Assembly (NCBI GenBank): GCA_947494335.1 | Contig: CANLUT010000002.1 | Location: forward strand, 372,001-436,000 | DNA length: 64,000 nt | DNA from: Oligoflexales bacterium | GTDB taxonomy: Bacteria > Bdellovibrionota_B > Oligoflexia > Oligoflexales > RGVZ01 | Direction of reading: 5' to 3' | In this document: in pieces, positions 34,707 through 42,999 of the stretch | Layout: every line of letters starts with the position of its first letter | Position numbering within the stretch: the first letter of the stretch is position 1 | Program-made: the position numbers and the translations under genes | The notes under the pieces: generated by a model | Told to the model about the DNA's origin: nothing | Databases searched by the model: none | What the model saw: only the letters and a program-made list of their open reading frames with translations

Positions 34707-35696
34707 GTGGCGATGAGTCAAAAAAATTTATTTTTTTGGTTTTTCTTGATTCTCGCAGGCTTGTCTTCAAGCGCGTACGGCTGTCTTTATTTTAAATCGG
34801 ACATGAAGTTAAGTTCGTTTCGAGAAAACGACCGTGAAGCGCTCATGTTTCATGATGGTGAGGCTGTTAACCTGATCTTAAAGACAGGCTTTTCAGGAAA
34901 GCTTCCCAAAACCTTGGCCTGGGTGTTTCCAGTTGCAAGCAAACCGCTCGGCTACAAAGTCGCGTCGCCACAAATTTTTAAGGTGCTGAATTTCTATTTT
35001 GAAAGAGACAAGTCTAAAGGCTACAGCTTGGCGCGAGGAGTGCCAAAGGGCGCGGCAAAATCGCCGGGCATTAAGATTCATGAGACGGAGTACGTTGGCC
35101 AATATGAAATTATTCCCATTGAGATCTTATCAGAGTCGAGTGGCTTGGAATTAAATGATTGGCTTAAAAATCAAGGCTTCAATGCAAGTCCCTTGGAGAT
35201 TCAAAAGCCCTATTTAAAAAAGGGAACTTTTTTCTTGGCCATCAGAGCAAATCTTTCAGGTGACGACGCGCAACTGGAACCGCTTTGGGTGCGCTACAAG
35301 GCAAGCTCCATGAGTTTTCCGCTTCGTTTTACTCATGACTACCGATCTTTCAATTTGAACCTCTATTTCCTGGCAGAGCAGGGGAAGAAGCATCACCTGC
35401 CAGAAGGACTTGGCTGGGGTGAGTCAACGCGAATGACGATGAAGACGATTTCCAGATATCCTGGTGCATTGAGCCAAGGAGCAAACGAGAAATTAAAATT
35501 CGAAGAAACTGATGACCAGTTTTCAAGTCTGATGAATCTTCTGATTGAATTTAGAGATGTTCAGGCAGTCGAGCAATTTCTAAATCAAAAGAACTTAGTG
35601 CTTACTAAAATGACGATGCAAAACATCAACTCAGAGGCGACAGCCAAACTTTACCGAACCAAAAATCTTAAACGCGACCCGTCTGCTGAGATGTGA
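34707..35696 (+). CDS. exported protein, DUF2330-like
   Basis: A 329-residue exported protein with a GTG start at 34707 supported by GGAGG six bases upstream. The signal peptide (Phe/Leu/Ile-rich, about residues 8-25) ends in Ser-Ser-Ala-Tyr-Gly-Cys. The mature N-terminus (ALMFHDGEAVNLILKTGFSG, then LAWVFPVASKPLGY) fits the pattern of DUF2330 proteins, which have no known function; the match is by memory of the pattern and is not secure. It is mixed alpha/beta and lacks obvious catalytic residues. It follows tpiA by 57 bases. Confidence 0.6.
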   Translation: MAMSQKNLFFWFFLILAGLSSSAYGCLYFKSDMKLSSFRENDREALMFHDGEAVNLILKTGFSGKLPKTLAWVFPVASKPLGYKVASPQIFKVLNFYFERDKSKGYSLARGVPKGAAKSPGIKIHETEYVGQYEIIPIEILSESSGLELNDWLKNQGFNASPLEIQKPYLKKGTFFLAIRANLSGDDAQLEPLWVRYKASSMSFPLRFTHDYRSFNLNLYFLAEQGKKHHLPEGLGWGESTRMTMKTISRYPGALSQGANEKLKFEETDDQFSSLMNLLIEFRDVQAVEQFLNQKNLVLTKMTMQNINSEATAKLYRTKNLKRDPSAEM

Positions 35697-35702
35697 GCTG
35701 CG

Positions 35703-37034
35703 TTACGGGGTGACCCAAGATTCAAATGATCGCCAGGCTCTTGAAACCTTTTCAGCTTGGCGGTCTTTCTTTCCCTGGCCTCTGACTTTTGGAATGGCGG
35801 GTAGCAGTCCAAAGTTTGCATTCATCGGCGAGTAATCACCGAGAGGCCCAACTGTAATATATTGAGCTAATGCACCAAGGATGGTGTCTGCAGGTGGATT
35901 TGCGAAACGTTGCCCTTTAAGTGTAGCCGCGGCATGACGACCAGCCAGTAGACCAATAGCGGCAGACTCTGTGTAACCTTCTACGCCAGTGATTTGACCG
36001 GCGAGAAAAACTCTAGAATTGGTTTTAAAAGATAGGTTATCTGCAAGCGCATCTGGACCTTTGATGTAAGTGTTGCGATGCACTGAGCCAAAACGAAGAA
36101 ACTCAGCCGTCTCTAATCCCGGAATCATCTTGAAGACGCGTGACTGCTCGGGCCATTTCATTTTTGTTTGAAAACCAACTATTGAAAACATGGTGGCATC
36201 AACATTTTCTTTACGAAGCTGAATATTGGCGTAAGGCCAGCGCCCAGTTCTTGGGTCTGTGAGACCTACGGGCTTCATAGGGCCAAAGCGTAACGTGTCT
36301 CGACCGCGTTCAATCATCACTTCAATCGGTAAACAACTTTCAAAATATTTAACGTCTTCAAAATCATGAAGAGGCATTTTCTCTGACGCAATCACGGCGT
36401 CTATGAAGTCGTTATATTCACGATCATTTAGGGGAAGATTAAGATAATCACCGCCGTCATCGCCTTTTTGCCAACGGTCTGCCATGAAGCCTTTAGACAT
36501 GTCGATCGACTCAGCGTCGATTACGGGAGCAATGGCGTCATAAAAATGGAGCCGTTTTGCCCCGCCTGCGAGTTCTAGAATATTCTGGGCTAATTGGTCG
36601 GCCGTAAGAGGGCCAGTGGCAATGATCCAAACCTCATTTTTTTCAGTCAGCTCTTCAACAGTTGGTATGGCGGCGACTTCTTCGTCTACGCGTGTAAATA
36701 AACCTGATGCTTCCAACGCCGTTCTGATGGCTTTGGAAAAAAGCTCTCGATTGACAGCAAGAGCTTGTCCGGCCGGAACGCGGGCCTCTAGGCCCGCCTT
36801 GATGATGAGGCTGTCGAGTGCGAGCATCTCGCGTTTTAAGAGTCCTGGCGCAGAGTCTTCAGCCATTGATTTTAGACTGTTACTGCAAACGAGTTCGGCC
36901 ATGTTGCCCGTCTGATGGGCTGGGGTCATTTTCTGGGGACGCATTTCGTGGAGGGTTACTGGAATCCCCTGGCGGACGACTTGCCACGCGGCTTCAGAGC
37001 CGGCTAGACCCCCTCCGATAACGTGGACTCTCAT
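35703..37034 (-). CDS. trmFO: folate-dependent tRNA (uracil-54-C5)-methyltransferase
   Basis: A 443-residue flavoprotein. The ATG at 37032-37034 follows a run of G (GGGGGGAG) at a good distance. The N-terminus is the FAD-binding VHVIGGGLAGSEAAWQ, followed by TLHEMRP and AELVCSNSLKS, the TrmFO signature with the reactive Cys, and GQITGVEGYTESAAIGL near the C-terminus. It uses methylenetetrahydrofolate and FADH2 to make m5U54 in the T loop of tRNA. It converges with the DUF2330-like gene. The length matches the family. Confidence 0.95.
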   Translation of the reverse strand: MRVHVIGGGLAGSEAAWQVVRQGIPVTLHEMRPQKMTPAHQTGNMAELVCSNSLKSMAEDSAPGLLKREMLALDSLIIKAGLEARVPAGQALAVNRELFSKAIRTALEASGLFTRVDEEVAAIPTVEELTEKNEVWIIATGPLTADQLAQNILELAGGAKRLHFYDAIAPVIDAESIDMSKGFMADRWQKGDDGGDYLNLPLNDREYNDFIDAVIASEKMPLHDFEDVKYFESCLPIEVMIERGRDTLRFGPMKPVGLTDPRTGRWPYANIQLRKENVDATMFSIVGFQTKMKWPEQSRVFKMIPGLETAEFLRFGSVHRNTYIKGPDALADNLSFKTNSRVFLAGQITGVEGYTESAAIGLLAGRHAAATLKGQRFANPPADTILGALAQYITVGPLGDYSPMNANFGLLPAIPKVRGQGKKDRQAEKVSRAWRSFESWVTP

Positions 37035-37187
37035 AATAAGCTCCCCCCATTTGACCTTAAAAAACCCTGCGGACGGGCGGTGTACCACAATAAAAAATGG
37101 CTTTCAAAAGAAAGAACAGGTTGTTAGGCTCAGACGCGATAAATCTTTTTGTCTTTGTTTTTCAGATGTGGGGAGAGCTCCAAGGCC

Positions 37188-37703
37188 GTGGCTGAAGGGT
37201 TACGTGAAAAATCAATATTTGACGGCAGCTTCTGCCAACGAAGATCAAAAGATCTGATCGAGGAAGGTCTGAAGGCGGCCAGTCAGGGGCTCTATGATCG
37301 AGCGACCCGCCGGTTCAAAGATAGCCTGCGCCTTAGTCGATCCGCTGATGCTCTCACCTACTGGGCCTGGGTCGAGTCGTCGAAAGGAAATCTCCACGTC
37401 GCGGCGCATCTTTGTCGCGAGGCTCTCCGTATCGACGGGGAGTTTGGTAATGCTGCCAATGACTTAGGTTCGTATCTTGCGGCCTTAGGAGACTTATCCG
37501 GAGCAGTCACCTATTTTGAGCGCGCAAAAAAATCAGAGCGTTATAGCTCTCGACACTTTCCTTACATGAATTTAGGGCGGATTTATCTTGATCGCGGAGA
37601 GTATTGGAAGGCGTTTAAGGAGTACCGCGAGGCAAATAAAATCTGCCCTGATGATCAAAACATCAGGGCAGCTCTGAGCGAAATCCAAAAATACATTATT
37701 TAG
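37188..37703 (+). CDS. TPR-repeat protein
   Basis: A 171-residue protein of about three to four TPR units: an EEGLKAASQGLYDRATRRFKDS unit, an ADALTYWAWVESSKGNLHVAAHLCREAL unit, a GNAANDLGSYLAALGDLSGAVTYFERAK unit and a PYMNLGRIYLDRGEYWKAFKEYREA unit, each with the Trp/Leu/Gly/Tyr/Ala pattern. No signal peptide is visible, so it is probably a cytoplasmic scaffold. I prefer the GTG at 37188 with GGGGAG upstream; the spacing is long and a TTG at 37149 is also in frame. The true start is uncertain. Confidence 0.7.
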   Translation: MAEGLREKSIFDGSFCQRRSKDLIEEGLKAASQGLYDRATRRFKDSLRLSRSADALTYWAWVESSKGNLHVAAHLCREALRIDGEFGNAANDLGSYLAALGDLSGAVTYFERAKKSERYSSRHFPYMNLGRIYLDRGEYWKAFKEYREANKICPDDQNIRAALSEIQKYII

Positions 37704-37706
37704 AGA

Positions 37707-37904
37707 TCAGTTTTGTTGGTCGCCCCGAATCTGATCGGAAACTAGTCCAAGTAGCTGACTGGAGACACAGATGATGTCTTTAGCTTCGCAGCCTTCGCTT
37801 TGAAGCTGCTTATAGATGGCATCTGCGAGGCTACGTACAGCCTTTTCGTTAAGATTCTGCGTTGCGGAAGCTTTAGTTTTAGACACTTGCGCATTCATAG
37901 ACAT
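37707..37904 (-). CDS. small cytoplasmic protein (65 aa) of unknown function
   Basis: I do not recognise this gene but it is very likely real. AGGAGG lies exactly six bases before the ATG, the best ribosome-binding site in this part of the window. The product is a small, mainly helical protein (Ala/Lys/Gln-rich) with two Cys residues close together (Glu-Gly-Cys-Glu-Ala... Ile-Ile-Cys) and a basic N-terminal 18 residues. It has no signal peptide or membrane helix. Upstream, two perfect inverted repeats lie in the promoter region. It converges with the TPR gene with a three-base gap. Confidence 0.75.
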   Translation of the reverse strand: MSMNAQVSKTKASATQNLNEKAVRSLADAIYKQLQSEGCEAKDIICVSSQLLGLVSDQIRGDQQN

Positions 37905-37962
37905 AGAATTCCTCCTTTGTAGAGCTGCTCTCGGCTCAGTCGTTTACCGCCCATGTCTTTAA

Positions 37963-37981
37963 TGGTACAAGGGATGTACCA
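37963..37981. promoter_or_regulatory. perfect 7-bp inverted repeat, operator-like
   Basis: TGGTACA, five bases, TGTACCA, located about 59 bases before the start codon of the 65-aa gene. On the minus strand a TTGTGG (-35-like) and TAAAGA (-10-like) pair with a 17-base spacer would place this repeat inside the promoter spacer, a usual repressor position. Confidence 0.5.
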
Positions 37982-38020
37982 CAAGTGTGCTCCGAAGTTA
38001 AGGTTTCGTGGCTGGGATTA

Positions 38021-38041
38021 ATTAATAAAAATATTATTAAT
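38021..38041. promoter_or_regulatory. perfect 8-bp AT-rich inverted repeat
   Basis: ATTAATAA, five bases, TTATTAAT. It lies between the 65-aa gene and psd (start 38178), about 137 bases before the psd start. The five-base loop is the same as in the neighbouring repeat. A transcription-factor site is more likely than a terminator, because no GC stem or T run is present. Confidence 0.45.
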
Positions 38042-38177
38042 TTCAATGTGTTATCAATTTAGACCTGTCTATGCGATCCTGATAACCTGTCACCATTTGG
38101 ACACAGATTGGTTAAAAAGAGTGTCTACCAGCGCCAGGCACGACTTTAACAACTTGTAATTATTAAGGAATTTTAAA

Positions 38178-39035
38178 TTGATCAAGGACTATGTACACGC
38201 TTTAGGGCTAATACCTCAGAATGCTTTGAGTTTTGCCGTTGGTGCGATTGTCCGGGTAAAGCTTCCAGCTCCCATGCAGAAGCCGATCAATAAGGCCTTT
38301 GTGAATCTTTTCAAAATAAACATGAAGGAAGCGGACCGTCCTCTCGAGACCTATGAGTCCATTGAAGAGATTTTTACACGAGCTTTGAAGAGCAACGAGC
38401 GGTCTATTAGCGGTTCTTATGTATCTTCTGCCGACGGCGTTCTTGAAATGTCTAGGCCCGCTTCCAACGCCGATGAAGCCGTTCAAGCCAAGGGCATTAG
38501 CTACTCGCTTAGTGACCTTATACTTGGTAAACCCTCTAAATCATTAGATACCAAGTGGTATACGACTGTGTACCTTGCGCCACATAATTACCACCGCGTG
38601 CATTCGCCCTTTACGGGCAAGGTCACTAACCTTCGCTACATTCCAGGTCGCCTTTGGCCCGTCAATCGTCCAGCCGTCAGAGCGATCGGCCAGCTTTTTT
38701 GCCGCAACGAACGCCTGGTCTTTGACTATGAGCTGCCAAATGGCGGCAAGGCGTGGGTCGTGATGGTTGGCGCGCTCAATGTGGGTCGCATGGTGACGCC
38801 CTTGCGACCTGACTTTGTGACTAACGCCTTACACTCGCTGGTTAAAGTCACGCCAAAGTCGGTTGAAATGACGCTACCAGAGCCGGTTACAGTCAAAGCA
38901 GGTGACGAGATTGGAACTTTTATGCTCGGGTCTACAACGGTCGTTGTTTTGGATGGTAAAGCCCTGGAAACACTAAAGCCTAAACAAGTGGACGAATCAC
39001 AAAAAGTTACTATGGGCCAGAATTTGTCACAGTAA
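38178..39035 (+). CDS. psd: phosphatidylserine decarboxylase proenzyme
   Basis: A 285-residue Psd with a TTG start, AAGGA eight bases upstream. The family landmarks are present: SADGVLEM, YLAPHNYHRVHSPFTG (about 135-148), FDYELPNGG and the self-cleavage LGST in FMLGSTTVVV (about 251-254); the Ser becomes the pyruvoyl group. It converts phosphatidylserine to phosphatidylethanolamine on the inner membrane. pssA is not in the window. The degenerate pyruvate-kinase gene follows in 64 bases. Confidence 0.93.
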   Translation: MIKDYVHALGLIPQNALSFAVGAIVRVKLPAPMQKPINKAFVNLFKINMKEADRPLETYESIEEIFTRALKSNERSISGSYVSSADGVLEMSRPASNADEAVQAKGISYSLSDLILGKPSKSLDTKWYTTVYLAPHNYHRVHSPFTGKVTNLRYIPGRLWPVNRPAVRAIGQLFCRNERLVFDYELPNGGKAWVVMVGALNVGRMVTPLRPDFVTNALHSLVKVTPKSVEMTLPEPVTVKAGDEIGTFMLGSTTVVVLDGKALETLKPKQVDESQKVTMGQNLSQ

Positions 39036-39099
39036 CTCTGGTCTGCGATACTAACAGATAAGTGTTTTTTGTTCCCGAAGCCTGGAGGCCTGTGATCTC

Positions 39100-40530
39100 G
39101 TGATTGAAGAAAATGCTCCCCACACCAAGATGGTCTGGTCGTTCTCAAGCCATGTTCTCGATGAGGACCTGGCGCGTCGTATTGCTAATGAACGCGTAAC
39201 AGCGCTTAGGCTTGTCTTTCATGGTGACGCGGAAGATCGTATCCCCAAGTTTATTGAGCAGTTTCGTCAAGCTCACAACCCTAAGTCAGGCGAGCAGGCG
39301 TCGATCATGGTCGACCTTTCCAATGGCGCCCGCGCCCAATTAGCCGGCCTCCAGGAATCAGCTGAGTTGAATTTTGGTGAAAAAATCACGATGTCACCAG
39401 TGTCTTCAAAAGCTGAGTCGCGCTTTAAGGTCCAAGTCCGCTATTGGGATGGTCTTTTTCGTGAAGGTGCCAAGGTATACATGGGCTATGGCCACGTTGT
39501 TTTAAAGGTTAAGTCACTTAGTAAAGACCTTGTGGAGCTAGATGTTCTTCAAGGGGGAACTATCTATCCCAATATGGAGATTCATATTCCCGAGACCCGG
39601 GCAAAGCGTGGTCTCGACAGTATTGACGACAAGCACTTGCAGAAGATCTGTGACTTGCACGTTGAGTATGTGGTGTTACCAGGAACGACTGAGCCTAAAG
39701 AAATCGAGACCTTCCAAAGTCGTCTCGAAAAAATGACGAAAGATCCGCCCTGGACTATTCTCAGGATCGATTCCTTTGACGCCTACAAGCGACTAGACGA
39801 CCTCCTTCCTCTCGTCGACGGTATTTTAATAAGCCGTCGAGAACTTGCGCTAACGACCAATCCCGTTGCGATTCCGATGCTCACCAAAGAGATCAATCAG
39901 AAGGCCGACGACTACGCAAAAATCGTCTTAACGGCCAGTGAGATGCTTGGGTCAATGCGCCGGGGGCCAACCCCAACTCGCGCCGAAGTCAGTGATATTG
40001 CAAATGCCATCAATGACGGTAGTGACGCCCTGGTGCTGTCAGAAGAGGTCGCTCACGGGCCATTTGCCGTACAGGCCCTTCAGGTGATGGACCGCATTAT
40101 CGAAGACACGGAAAAACGAGGCTCAGCAGATCTCAACTGGATGAAGCTGACGCCGTCGATTGAAACGGAGATGGATGCCATCGCCTACAATGCCTATTTG
40201 ACGGCTGAGCGGGTGAGGGCCAAGGCAATCGTCTGCGTAACGAAAGAGGGTAATACGGCTTTACGCCTTGCGAGTTACCGCGCTCCGGTTCCTGTGATCG
40301 CCGTAACGTTTAGCGACAGGGTGGCTAGAAAGCTCTCCTTGGCTCGCGGAGTGCAGTCATTGGTTTTGCGTACTGACCCGAACATTGGTCAGGTTCTTCC
40401 TATTGTTAATGACCAGCTTGTACGTCAAAGTTGGCTAAAACCGGGTGATAAAATTATCTTTGTTTCCATCACCCTGTCCTCAGTAAGTGCCAAGGGAAGT
40501 AATCTGTTTACGGTTCAGCAACTTCAGTAA
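39100..40530 (+). CDS. pyruvate-kinase homologue with altered active site
   Basis: The 476-residue protein keeps the pyruvate-kinase layout: an N-terminal TIM barrel, a B-domain insertion (about 70-160), PTRAEVSDIANAINDG (about 292-307), and a C-terminal domain. Several active-site motifs differ from the family. The usual catalytic Lys-x-Glu is Arg222-x-Asp224 (ILRIDSF), the metal-binding Asp in ARGDLG is Glu248 (ISRRELA), and the N-terminal substrate and potassium motifs (RxNFSHG, TKGPEIR) are absent. It probably lacks normal activity, or has changed substrate. It starts at a GTG. A catalytically normal pyk may exist elsewhere. Confidence 0.8.
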   Translation: MIEENAPHTKMVWSFSSHVLDEDLARRIANERVTALRLVFHGDAEDRIPKFIEQFRQAHNPKSGEQASIMVDLSNGARAQLAGLQESAELNFGEKITMSPVSSKAESRFKVQVRYWDGLFREGAKVYMGYGHVVLKVKSLSKDLVELDVLQGGTIYPNMEIHIPETRAKRGLDSIDDKHLQKICDLHVEYVVLPGTTEPKEIETFQSRLEKMTKDPPWTILRIDSFDAYKRLDDLLPLVDGILISRRELALTTNPVAIPMLTKEINQKADDYAKIVLTASEMLGSMRRGPTPTRAEVSDIANAINDGSDALVLSEEVAHGPFAVQALQVMDRIIEDTEKRGSADLNWMKLTPSIETEMDAIAYNAYLTAERVRAKAIVCVTKEGNTALRLASYRAPVPVIAVTFSDRVARKLSLARGVQSLVLRTDPNIGQVLPIVNDQLVRQSWLKPGDKIIFVSITLSSVSAKGSNLFTVQQLQ

Positions 40531-40588
40531 GTTTGGCGGCTGCCAATCGGCAACAGTCAGACGGAACCTGCCATGTGGAGACTGTGAC

Positions 40589-41653
40589 ATGCAAAGAAGG
40601 CTTTTGGTCATTGCATCCTTTGTTGGTGCGTCTGCGTCGGCTTATGGTCAAGCACTTGCGCCACCACGTGGTCCGGTAAGCTCTGAACATGATGAAGTAC
40701 CTCTTTCGCCACCGATGGCAAGCAAGAGCTCCTCTGGTCCTGGCATGAAAAAGTTCGGCCAAGGCTCATCTGCACAAGGCTTTTATGGAAGCTTTGACCT
40801 TCGACACACCGTCAATGACTACTTTTCCGAGACAGGAAAGCGTCTTAGGCGAGATCCCGCCCTACATGCCAAGCTTAGACTTGGTGGAAAGTTCTATGGA
40901 GACACCATTGACCTGAGTGCCGGATTTGGGGGCACTAAATTACCAGCCTCTCAGCGCGTGTACCAAAATCGCCCAGATATCATGGTGGACGTTTATCCAT
41001 TGAAAAGCCGTTTTATCAACGTGATGTTCTACGCTAACGCGATGTTTCCAGTCCGCTCTTCGGACTTAGATCCAACTGAATTTTCAGACGGTGATCGCTA
41101 TGACCAGGATTATCGCCGCGCAATGGATGCGACCATCATGACGGCTGGGGTTGCCCCAAATGTGAAACTTGAAACCTACACTCGCTTTGGTCGCCTGTTT
41201 GCTCGATTGGGTGCGGACGCATGGACTCGGGTTTACTCAAAGCCACTTTATATTGAAGAAGGAGATGGCTCCCGCGAACTTGGTCTTGTTGATGAGAAAG
41301 CACCGGGTATTACAACGAAATTTGAAGACCGTGCCATGCGTTATGTGCACCAAGAGACCGGAGCTGTCGGATATTCGCCGTCTTTTCTGCAAAAACTGGA
41401 GGCGGAGGTTGCTGGCTATACCGAAACCCGGTATTTGCCAAAGTATTCTTTAAACGCCGCTACCGGCACGTGGGACTATGTTTATGAGCCCGAAAAGATC
41501 TCATTCACCCGAGTAAAAGTTGTGATGGAACTAACGTCGTCGACCACAATTTCCAATGAGCTCTACTATTTACGCAATGGCTTTTTTGCCGAAGATCGCA
41601 TAAATGAAGAAAGGCGCTTTAAGAACATCGTGCGCCTTGCGATTAAGCTGTAA
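40589..41653 (+). CDS. outer-membrane barrel-like protein, unknown
   Basis: The ATG at 40589 has GGAG eight bases upstream. The 354-residue product has a signal peptide (RRLLVIASFVGASASAYGQA, cleavage after Ala-Tyr-Gly) and then alternating hydrophobic/polar strands (FYGSFDLRHTV, LHAKLRLGGKFYGDTIDLSAGFG, FINVMFYANAMF and more) with aromatic residues at the strand ends, as in barrels. It ends in RLAIKL rather than a terminal Phe. I place it in the outer membrane with moderate confidence; no transport role can be named. It is followed by the CYTH gene. Confidence 0.6.
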   Translation: MQRRLLVIASFVGASASAYGQALAPPRGPVSSEHDEVPLSPPMASKSSSGPGMKKFGQGSSAQGFYGSFDLRHTVNDYFSETGKRLRRDPALHAKLRLGGKFYGDTIDLSAGFGGTKLPASQRVYQNRPDIMVDVYPLKSRFINVMFYANAMFPVRSSDLDPTEFSDGDRYDQDYRRAMDATIMTAGVAPNVKLETYTRFGRLFARLGADAWTRVYSKPLYIEEGDGSRELGLVDEKAPGITTKFEDRAMRYVHQETGAVGYSPSFLQKLEAEVAGYTETRYLPKYSLNAATGTWDYVYEPEKISFTRVKVVMELTSSTTISNELYYLRNGFFAEDRINEERRFKNIVRLAIKL

Positions 41654-41669
41654 CACCCACGTTGGACTC

Positions 41670-42263
41670 ATGGCCTCAGATCTATTTATCGAAATAGAGC
41701 ATAAATTTATTGTCGGCAGTGACTTCGATCAAACGAGTTTTTTTAAAAAACTTAGTGGCCTATCACCCGATCGGCAGTCAAAGATCTCAGTAAAGGATAC
41801 CTACTTTGTCTTGGGCCATGATCGTCGGCACGTTTTTAGACATAGATTTGATAAAGAAATTCAGCAATTAACTGTAAAATCTGTTGAATCTGATGCAGCC
41901 GTCAGAACAGAAATCAACATACCTATCGACCAGTCGAAAGGTGATCAAAGCCTCGCGGTTGATGCCTTTATGAAGACGCTTGGAGCTGTCTGGTCAGCTG
42001 AACTTGCCAAAGATGTTCAGGTGGCCTACTTTCACGACTGTGAGATAGTTTTCTACCGGGCAGTTAGCGGCGCAGACACCGTTTATTGTGTCGAGTTTGA
42101 GGCGACCAATCCAGCTTCTGTGGAAAAAGGGCTAGAGGTTTTGGCCAAGTATGAGACAAAGCTTGGCTTTTCTCCGGAGGCCCGCGATAGTCGAAGCCTC
42201 TTTGAGCTGCTCTTGATGAAGAAGGCTCCAAAAGAAATTCAGGCAATGTTCGCAACAATGTAA
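41670..42263 (+). CDS. CYTH-domain protein (triphosphate tunnel family)
   Basis: A 197-residue cytoplasmic protein starting at ATG 41670, with only a weak ribosome site. It begins with the CYTH signature EIEHKF (ExExK), followed by DTYF, FRHRFD and QQLTVKS, and later YCVEFEATNP, the Glu/Lys/Arg pattern of the triphosphate tunnel. Members hydrolyse tripolyphosphate, thiamine triphosphate or inorganic polyphosphate, or make cAMP. The substrate here is unknown. It starts 16 bases after the outer-membrane gene stop, so the two are probably cotranscribed. Confidence 0.8.
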   Translation: MASDLFIEIEHKFIVGSDFDQTSFFKKLSGLSPDRQSKISVKDTYFVLGHDRRHVFRHRFDKEIQQLTVKSVESDAAVRTEINIPIDQSKGDQSLAVDAFMKTLGAVWSAELAKDVQVAYFHDCEIVFYRAVSGADTVYCVEFEATNPASVEKGLEVLAKYETKLGFSPEARDSRSLFELLLMKKAPKEIQAMFATM

Positions 42264-42293
42264 ATGAACCAAGAACTGTAAGAGGTCAATGGC

Positions 42294-42725
42294 ATGGGAC
42301 TAAAAGATCGCATTCAAGAAGACATCAAGACCGCAATGAAAGCAAAAGACGCACCGCGATTGAGCGTTCTGCGGATGGTCATGGCGGAGATCAAAAATCG
42401 CCAGGCGCAGGTTAACCTGCGCGAAGAGCTCGCCGAAGATGAGGTGCTGAAGGTTGTTGGTGCTTATCAAAAAAAGCTGACTAAAAGCTTGGAAGATTAC
42501 CCTGCTGGAGATGCCCGGGAAGCTCTTTTAGGTGAAATCAAGGTTGTAGACGAGTACTTGCCAAAAAAGGCTTCGGAGGCGGAAACCCGGGCTGCCGTGG
42601 ACAAGGTGCTCGCGTCGACGACTGATCGAAATATGGGAGCTGTTATGAAGCTTGTCATGGCAGAACTCCATGGTGCGGGTGACGGACGTTTGGTCAGTCA
42701 GATAATTAAGGAAAAAATTTCCTAA
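42294..42725 (+). CDS. yqeY: YqeY/GatB-tail family protein
   Basis: A 143-residue helical protein matching the YqeY (GatB C-terminal-like) family over its whole length: LKDRIQEDIKTAMKAKD at the start, then LSVLRMVMAEIKNRQ, a YQKKLTKSLEDYP segment, and GAVMKLVMAELHGAGDGRLVSQIIKEKIS at the end. The domain is thought to bind tRNA; in free-standing form its role is not well defined. It is the last gene before the strong terminator at 42809-42849, so the transcript starting near 38178 or later probably ends there. Confidence 0.88.
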   Translation: MGLKDRIQEDIKTAMKAKDAPRLSVLRMVMAEIKNRQAQVNLREELAEDEVLKVVGAYQKKLTKSLEDYPAGDAREALLGEIKVVDEYLPKKASEAETRAAVDKVLASTTDRNMGAVMKLVMAELHGAGDGRLVSQIIKEKIS

Positions 42726-42808
42726 AATACCGAGATTTACGTCAGCGAAGACGAAAAACTGGCGTTTGGTGTTTTGAAAAATTCTCTCACTAGTTGTAAT
42801 GATCTATA

Positions 42809-42849
42809 GCCGTAGAATTTTGAAGTCAAAATTCTACGGCAATTTTTTT
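42809..42849 (+). terminator. strong rho-independent terminator after yqeY
   Basis: A perfect 14-base-pair stem (arms 42809-42822 and 42827-42840, loop AAGT) followed by a seven-base T run. It ends the plus-strand transcript from yqeY and separates it from the downstream exported-protein gene. Confidence 0.95.
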
Positions 42850-42880
42850 GTCAAACTAACGTCCACCATGGCTTACAGGC

Positions 42881-42886
42881 TATAAT
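42881..42886 (+). promoter_or_regulatory. -10 element for the large exported protein
   Basis: A consensus TATAAT, 114 bases before the ATG at 43000. The best upstream -35 candidate (TTGTCA at 42849-42854) is too far away, so the promoter is uncertain. The leader between them contains no clear hairpin. Confidence 0.35.
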
Positions 42887-42999
42887 AAATATGTGGACCT
42901 AGGTTCGTTTTGGCAAAAAAAATATCTAAGGAAAAAAGAACTTCCACCGATAAGTCCGATCATAGTGACGGAAATGTTTTTTGAGATGACCAGACAGCA

